From Metellina segmentata (Eukaryota; Arthropoda; Arachnida; Araneae; Tetragnathidae), in contig OX375881.1 in NCBI GenBank assembly GCA_947359465.1, positions 74,671,914 to 74,735,913 on the forward strand: DNA of 64,000 nt, in the 5' to 3' direction. The notes under the pieces were generated by a model that had not been told where the DNA came from, made no database searches, and was given only the letters and a program-made list of their open reading frames with translations. Positions 59,101 through 64,000 of this stretch are shown here, in pieces (positions within the stretch are counted from its first letter, which is position 1; each line of letters begins with the position of its first letter). The translations under genes were made by a program, and so were the position numbers.

Positions 59101-60676
59101 TAAATAAAAAAAAAACACAAAAAGCGGAAATCCGCAGAAGATTCTCATGCCTGTAACACTTACTGATAAATTTGTTAACATGATGTAACTTACTCAAGAA
59201 AAACTATGTAGCAGGGTGTAAAAAAAATCATGATTAAAAAAAAAAAATCATTCGGATTTAAATCTGATTATTTTGATTTAAATCGGATTTTTTTATTTAA
59301 GTTTCTGCAGGCCCTATACACTGTTTTCATAATAATTATATATAAATTTGTTAAATAAAAAATTGAGTTTGTGACATGACATGTAAACCAATATTTATTT
59401 TAAGTAAACAATCAGAATTGGTGACATGGTAAATCAACATTTACTTAACATTTGTTTAACTTTAAAACACAAGTTGACATCCTACATAGTTTTTCTTGAG
59501 AAAATTACATCACTATGTTAACAAATTTATCAGTAAGTGACAGACCTAAACTATAGTCTGAGATGTAGATTAGAGGACCGAAATAATCAGACTATAGTAA
59601 ATTCTGATAATAAAACTGCTGAGCAGCAATGATAAATGGATTTTCACTTAGTTTTAATTCATATTGGATCTTTCTTTTTTTCCTGCTGACATTTTAATGG
59701 CCGTGTGTGAAAATGCATATTTCTACTCTTTAATCTCTATTGCACACCACAAGAATAAGCTAACACAGGGGTTCCCAAACTTATCCAAGTGGTGGCACCC
59801 TTAAGAGAATTATAATTGTCTCACTGCACCCTTGTTGTCATGTAATACTTAAATGTGGTACATTATTACATATATACATATTTCATATTAGTACCACTTT
59901 GAAAAAGAAATTAGAGAAGTAAGAATATAACCATAATTAATACAACTAGTATTTAAAATTCATGTGTGTTTACATTACTGTTTCCAGTATATAGTATATT
60001 CTAATAAGTTACAACTGTTTGTTGCAATCTTTTATAATATGTAGTAATTGACCCAGTTCCCTCTGAGTTTGGTGTAGCCATTAATGCTGAAATCACCATG
60101 AGTGCAGAAAAATTAAAGCATTTGACCACTTCTGTGATTTTCCTATAGTGTATTTACTTAAGTTATAAAAATGTAAGATTAGTTGTGATTTAAAAAAAAA
60201 ATCATTTGATTAAAATCAAGTGATTTAAATCTTGACACCCTGCTATGTAGGATGTCAACTTGTGTTAAAGTCAAACAAATGTTTAAAATTTTAAATCTGA
60301 TCTCTTTATACTATTGTCATTCAAAGGAAAATAATTAAATTCAAATAAATTAATTTTAAAATGTTCTAGATAGCATTTTAAAATTATGGTGCAAAAGAAA
60401 AATTCGGCCTACCTATGTGCCCAATTTTATTATTGTAAGTGCTATAGATTCGTTAGGACAGTACATACAATACACACATGCAGAGAAAACCACTTCTTTT
60501 TATAATAGTAGAGAATAAGAAAAAAAGCATAGAAATAAGTCTAAAATAAAAATTAAGCACTTTACACCAAATCCTACCTTTTTAGGTTCTGTCTTACTAA
60601 TAGGCTCCTCAATAAACACCCAATCATTATTTTGACACTTTTCTAACTTCTTAAAACTCTTCTGTATTTTTTCCAC
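53039..60676 (-). CDS. Unidentified lysine-rich protein with two KEN motifs, last three exons (5' partial)
   Basis: Read on the minus strand, exons 60578-60676 (33 codons), 54468-54879 and 53039-53181 join in one frame through GT-AG introns and end in TAA at 53039-53041, giving 217 aa. No start codon is present and the first exon has an acceptor, so upstream exons lie in unread sequence or beyond the window. The exons encode VEKIQKSFKKLEKC and NDWVFIEEP; then an Ala/Arg-rich stretch (KEHAIAARQRLAVAKLKMKA), RPRKRTQSPK and KKNKENFL; then KKRSPKEIPPLQVV and LLAKENALKNN. The two KEN motifs resemble APC/C degrons, and the basic composition suggests a nuclear or chromatin protein. Both points are inference. 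I do not recognise the family. It is tail-to-tail with VAP. Large introns hold a Helitron and nested hATs. Confidence 0.8.
53264..54069 (-). mobile_element. Non-autonomous Helitron (806 bp)
   Basis: On the minus strand it starts TCTGTTTTAAAAAAAGTTGC, preceded by host A, and ends GAGCAGGGGGGCAGAGCCCC then CCTAG. Shares about 400 bases with 42017-42436. The base after CTAG is A, not T, the one departure from rule. A short (AAT)n is near 53690. Lies between the last two exons of the KEN-motif gene. Confidence 0.72.
54468..54879 (-). CDS. KEN-motif protein, central exon
   Basis: Minus strand: acceptor TTTGCTTACAG, 412 nt, donor GTAAGT. Starts KPGLTINTKVASTAKEHA and includes KENFLSVPKKNLPKSLLK. 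It ends one base into a Thr codon completed by the last exon. Rich in Lys, Ser and Glu. Confidence 0.82.
54880..55512 (-). other. Intron of the KEN-motif gene
   Basis: AT-rich with no recognised element. Confidence 0.4.
56608..56756 (-). mobile_element. SINE fragment
   Basis: Reverse complement of the SINE middle: TAATTTTGAACCACGCTCAG, GCCACGACAGATTTAAGGTG, CACCAGCCGCCTCTACAC. The tRNA head and the tail are absent. Confidence 0.75.
56827..57472 (-). mobile_element. Deleted derivative (646 bp) of the 7606-10089 hAT
   Basis: Ends CAGTGGCGGATCAAG and, inverted, CAATGGCGGATTAAGCGG. The inner ends match the 2.5-kb element (GGGGCCC, CGCTTGGGGCC, TACGCGGTCGC), and a dimerisation-region relic is present on the minus strand (about 57200-57120). 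The equivalent site in copy A (near 36865) is empty. The 8-bp flanks no longer match clearly. Confidence 0.75.
58495..59154. repeat. Overlapping repeat fragments
   Basis: 58640-58870 is the inverse of the repeat that piggyBac entered at 26888. 58885-58950 carries CGATGTATCGATACATCG of the 42887 element. 59040-59154 ends like the element at 1039-1246. Confidence 0.5.
59212..60242 (-). mobile_element. hAT-type MITE (1,031 bp) nested in a copy of its own family
   Basis: Left CAGGGTGTAAAAAAAATCATG-like end and right CTTGACACCCTG. CTATGTAG flanks it at 59204-59211 and 60243-60250. The host on both sides is the same family; the unsplit sequence is GAAAAACTATGTACGATGTC at 31080. A CAGGGGTTCCCAAACTTATC hAT start lies inside at about 59766. 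Confidence 0.85.
60578..60676 (-). CDS. KEN-motif protein, upstream exon
   Basis: Minus strand: acceptor TTTTATTTTAG, 33 codons, donor GTAGGA. Phase 0 at both ends. Contains NDWVFIEEPISKTEPKK. No ORF of useful length covers it; it was found from splice sites and frame continuity. Confidence 0.72.
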
Positions 60677-62570
60677 CTAAAATAAAACAGTATTAGCTGA
60701 ACTGTACAACTGTTTTAAGTTAATGAAATGGGAATCAGTTAACTTTATACAATTTTTACACTTCATGTAATTTGTCATACTAATCAGTTACTTTGCTTTC
60801 ATTGAAACATTTTTGCTGATTACAAGTTGAAATGGGAGTTTTAATTTAATCTATACGAAAAATATTGAATAAAGCAATTTTCCAATGCAATGGAGACAGG
60901 TCTTTAGCATTCTACATGATTCACATATGACTCAGTCTCTCCTATACAATATGCAAACACTTTTAATTATACTCAAAAATTGTCAGATTCTACTTATTAA
61001 ATGGATATTAACCAAAACAAAGTACATTTACTGCATATTCTCAAGATATTTTAACTCCTACACAAAATGTATAACAGATAAAATAATTGAAATATCACTA
61101 ATTTGGTTACTTTAAGAAAGACATCTTTGAAGAATTGAACTTTTTAGTCCAGCATACTCTCACGAATAAGCAAATTCTTTAAAAAAAAGTGCCTTTTCTC
61201 TCAGACGGGATTTAATTACACACAAATACAAACACTTGATTTCATAAAGTTTAAGTGTTCTTTGCTTAGTATAACCAGCATTACAATATGAATTACTAAC
61301 ACACAGTAAATTTGATTCATTTTTGTTTTTAAATTATAGAATTGAAGAACTAGTGGTACAGAATCTTTTCTATATTCAGACATGTGAGTGGAAAAAGGAC
61401 AAAAGTCTGAAAATACATCTAAACTCAAATTTTGGGTACAGCTTCAGTCTCTGTTTATAGCAGTGGCAACAGTCTTGACACTTTTTTTTGGTGCACTTAT
61501 AGTCGTGAGCAACGACAGGTTGAGGTAACCCATCTGTATTACTTTTATGGAAAATTTTAATACAACCTCGGAAAGTTTAGAATTTTCATTTTGAATATTT
61601 TAGAAAGTTATTTCAAAATAAGTTAAGACTGTCATTTGATTACATAGGTTCATCTCAACTAGTATAAAATGAAGTTTTTTAAAGTTTGTAGTAACGTCTC
61701 TGTGTTGCATGTTCTGACGAATCTATGGCACTTACAATAATGAAATTTGGCACACAGGTAGTCCAATTTTTTTGCAATTTTGTAGTCCAGCCCGAATTTT
61801 AAAATTTAATCTAGAACATTTTAAAATTAATTTAATAAGATTGATAATTATTATTGTTTTCCTCCGAATGGCGAGTCCTTAATCAGTATTGACTAAATCC
61901 GTATTTTCTGTGCATGTGAAGCTGGCCGATTGCTAGATATCCTTTATAAAAATTTATTGCTTTTTTAAAAGCACATTTACTTTTAGTTTTTTTGTCATAA
62001 TCTATTTTGTTAGTATCTTTTCATTGGGCTTCCTCTATTTTTGGAACAGGATCACTGTTGTGCAATACATTGTCTGTTATTGTTTCTCTTTTGTGTTTGA
62101 TAGTTTGGAAAATCATTTTTAAAGCATATTAACTTATTGTTTGGATTATTTTGATATCTTTTTTAAAGTTAAGCAATATTTAATTTTGGTCTTTTATGCA
62201 ATGTTTGATTTGTTTCATTTATGCAGTATTTTGTTTGTTTCGTTATAGTATTTCGGTTTTCGTATAGTTAATTTTTATCTATTTGGTTTGGATGTCTTAT
62301 CAAAAGTATAGCGATATTTAATCCCAATTTTAAATTTAATGTTTAACATTTTAAAATAAATTTATTACATATTTGTATTATTTGGTTTCCTAAAAATGTC
62401 AACAGTCTTCAAATGGTCTTTACTGGTGTCCCGCCAATCTTGGATTTGATTCATTTATGCAAACTAAGAACCTTTGTTCTATGTAGTTCTACGCTCACAG
62501 GATAATGATGCGCTCTTCGAATTTCAACGTTTTACTGAGAAGCAAAGACATGTTCCATCAATTTATTGTC
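60677..62570. other. AT-rich region upstream of the last visible exon of the KEN-motif gene
   Basis: Presumably intron, since the exon at 60578-60676 has an upstream acceptor. Contains a stretch at 61450-61560 repeated at 46130-46260. No further exon could be supported. Confidence 0.4.
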
Positions 62571-64000
62571 GACATGTATTCCAAGATTGAATGGGAAAGG
62601 ATGTAGTACATATGACTGAATCAGAGGACCCTGAGAGTGGAATGGTATGCACATTTGAGAGATTGGAAAATCGGGCGGTTGTGTACCTGGTAGACATCGG
62701 ACCACAGAGACATGACTATCTCCAACAACACCTACATAAGATTGGGGTGGCTATCTCCCCGATCTGTCCGCTTTGTAGCGATGGTTTTATGAACAGACAA
62801 CACCTTGCGGAGTGCTCTAGTTTACAGGACATTGACACCAGGGATACTTCTCCCCAATGACTTTATTCGTTATATTGGATGGCAAGACAGCGTATGGCCG
62901 AAAGGCCTTGAGCTGGGCGTAGAATTAAAAAAAAAAAAAAAAAACATTTGAGAGATGCGTTGATGAACGATGGAAATCTTGATATATGAAAACTAAAGTA
63001 CACAGAAATCGCCAAACTTTCAAAAAGATATCCCAACCAAAAGTTAATGTTTATGCTTTTGTAAATTTATACGTTGCATAAATTATTAAACTAATATGCC
63101 ATGCTTTCCAAAAGACACCCAAACACAGAAAGAAACAAAAAATTGCATAAAAGATCAACAAAGTTAAGGCATTTCGCTATAACTGCCCTTTTAAAATTAC
63201 AGCCCACAATATTTTGTTATATGGCCAAAAAAAAGAAGCTGTTTTATGCTTCTGTTTAGTTTCAGCTTCTCCCTTTAGGCGGCACTGCTACATTTGGCTT
63301 AACGGAAATATGAGGAAGATTTGGCACAACATTGTCATCATTTTACTGTGTTGTCACTTTAGTGTAGTTAGACCAACACCGACTTTATACAAAGCCCATG
63401 TCACTACTCAAAGTCCTATCGCGAGGCTACTTTTACACAAACTGCAGGTAGTTCAGACTAATGCAATTTGAGAGGTTGCAATTTGCTGCAGAAGGAAATA
63501 TGCAAATGTGTTATGTAACAGCCAATCAAGGTTTCGTTTTGAGAAATATGTAAAAAAAGGCAGTTTTGGATTTAAACATAATTTTGTTAATGACTTCAAT
63601 GCTCTAATCCTCACAATGCTGGCTTCTTATACGACTGCCTTTTTTGCATATTGGGGGCTATAAATTAAAAAAGACAGTTATACCAAAATGTTGTAACTTT
63701 GTTGATCTTTTATGCAATTTTTTGCTTGTTACTATGTTTGGGTGTCTTTTGGAAAGCATAGCATATTTAATTTTGATAATCTATGCAACGTATAAATTTA
63801 CAAAAGCCTAAAATTTAATCTTTGGTTTGGACATCTCTTTGAAAGTTTTGCCATTTCTGTGTACTTCACTTTTCATATAGCAACATTTCCATCGTTCATC
63901 AACACATCTCTCAAATGTGCATAGTGTTCCACTCTTAAAGGTCTTTCTAATTCAGTCGTATGTACAACGTACCCTTTCCGATTCAATCTTGGAATACATG
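62571..64000. repeat. Inverted repeat with arms of about 330 bp (left arm split by a LINE)
   Basis: 62571-62663 plus 62957-63120 are the inverse of about 63740-64000: CATGTATTCCAAGATTGAAT, GTTGATGAACGATGGAAAT and TTTGTAAATTTATACGTTGC recur. The right arm reaches the window end, so the element may extend further. The loop has only short frames. Confidence 0.78.
62664..62943 (+). mobile_element. 5'-truncated LINE insertion with poly(A) and 13-bp duplication
   Basis: A 280-bp insert ends in an A-run (about 62926-62943). ACATTTGAGAGAT is at 62651-62663 and 62944-62956. The frame encodes a jockey-like C terminus with LHKIGVAISPICPLC and HLAECSSL, a CPLC-type zinc-binding motif that follows the RNase H domain. 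The inverted arm at 63900 shows the empty site. Confidence 0.9.

Overview
The window is AT-rich animal nuclear DNA with large introns, GT-AG splice sites and dense layers of transposable elements. The one well-identified gene is most similar to metazoan VAP proteins. The element mix (hAT, piggyBac, Tc1, Helitron, jockey-like LINE, tRNA-derived SINEs) fits an arthropod, perhaps an arachnid; that is an inference and I cannot name a species. Most open reading frames here are shadows inside repeats.

Layout. 1-5.4 kb: ends of DNA transposons, a 1.5-kb Helitron carrying a nested SINE and a nested hAT-type MITE, then a minus-strand relic encoding two tandem Ulp1/SENP-type cysteine protease domains. 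5.3-17.7 kb: a mosaic of inverted copies of one repeat (called family A/Z below), interrupted by a 2.5-kb hAT with an 8-bp target duplication, a 0.8-kb hAT derivative and SINEs. 18-21.3 kb: AT-rich sequence in which I recognise nothing. 21.3-22.4 kb: a SINE nest. 22.5-48.05 kb: a complete seven-exon VAP (VAPA/VAPB/Vap33) gene on the plus strand, 245 aa, with introns full of elements (piggyBac, three or more hAT families, Helitron, Tc1, SINE). 48.1-52.7 kb: intergenic SINEs, LINE pieces and a ZBED5-like hAT. 53.0-60.7 kb: the last three exons of a minus-strand gene for a lysine-rich protein with two KEN motifs, unidentified, tail-to-tail with VAP. 61-64 kb: repeats, including a 5'-truncated LINE with a poly(A) tail and a 13-bp target duplication.

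The two cellular genes converge and show no evident functional link. The rest is an archive of transposition in which order of insertion can often be read from target-site duplications and from empty-site copies in the same window. The most unusual coding feature is the double Ulp1 protease ORF, with both catalytic sets intact in its open part, lying against an arm of the family A/Z inverted repeat. I found no CRISPR array, rRNA gene or operon, and no convincing functional tRNA.
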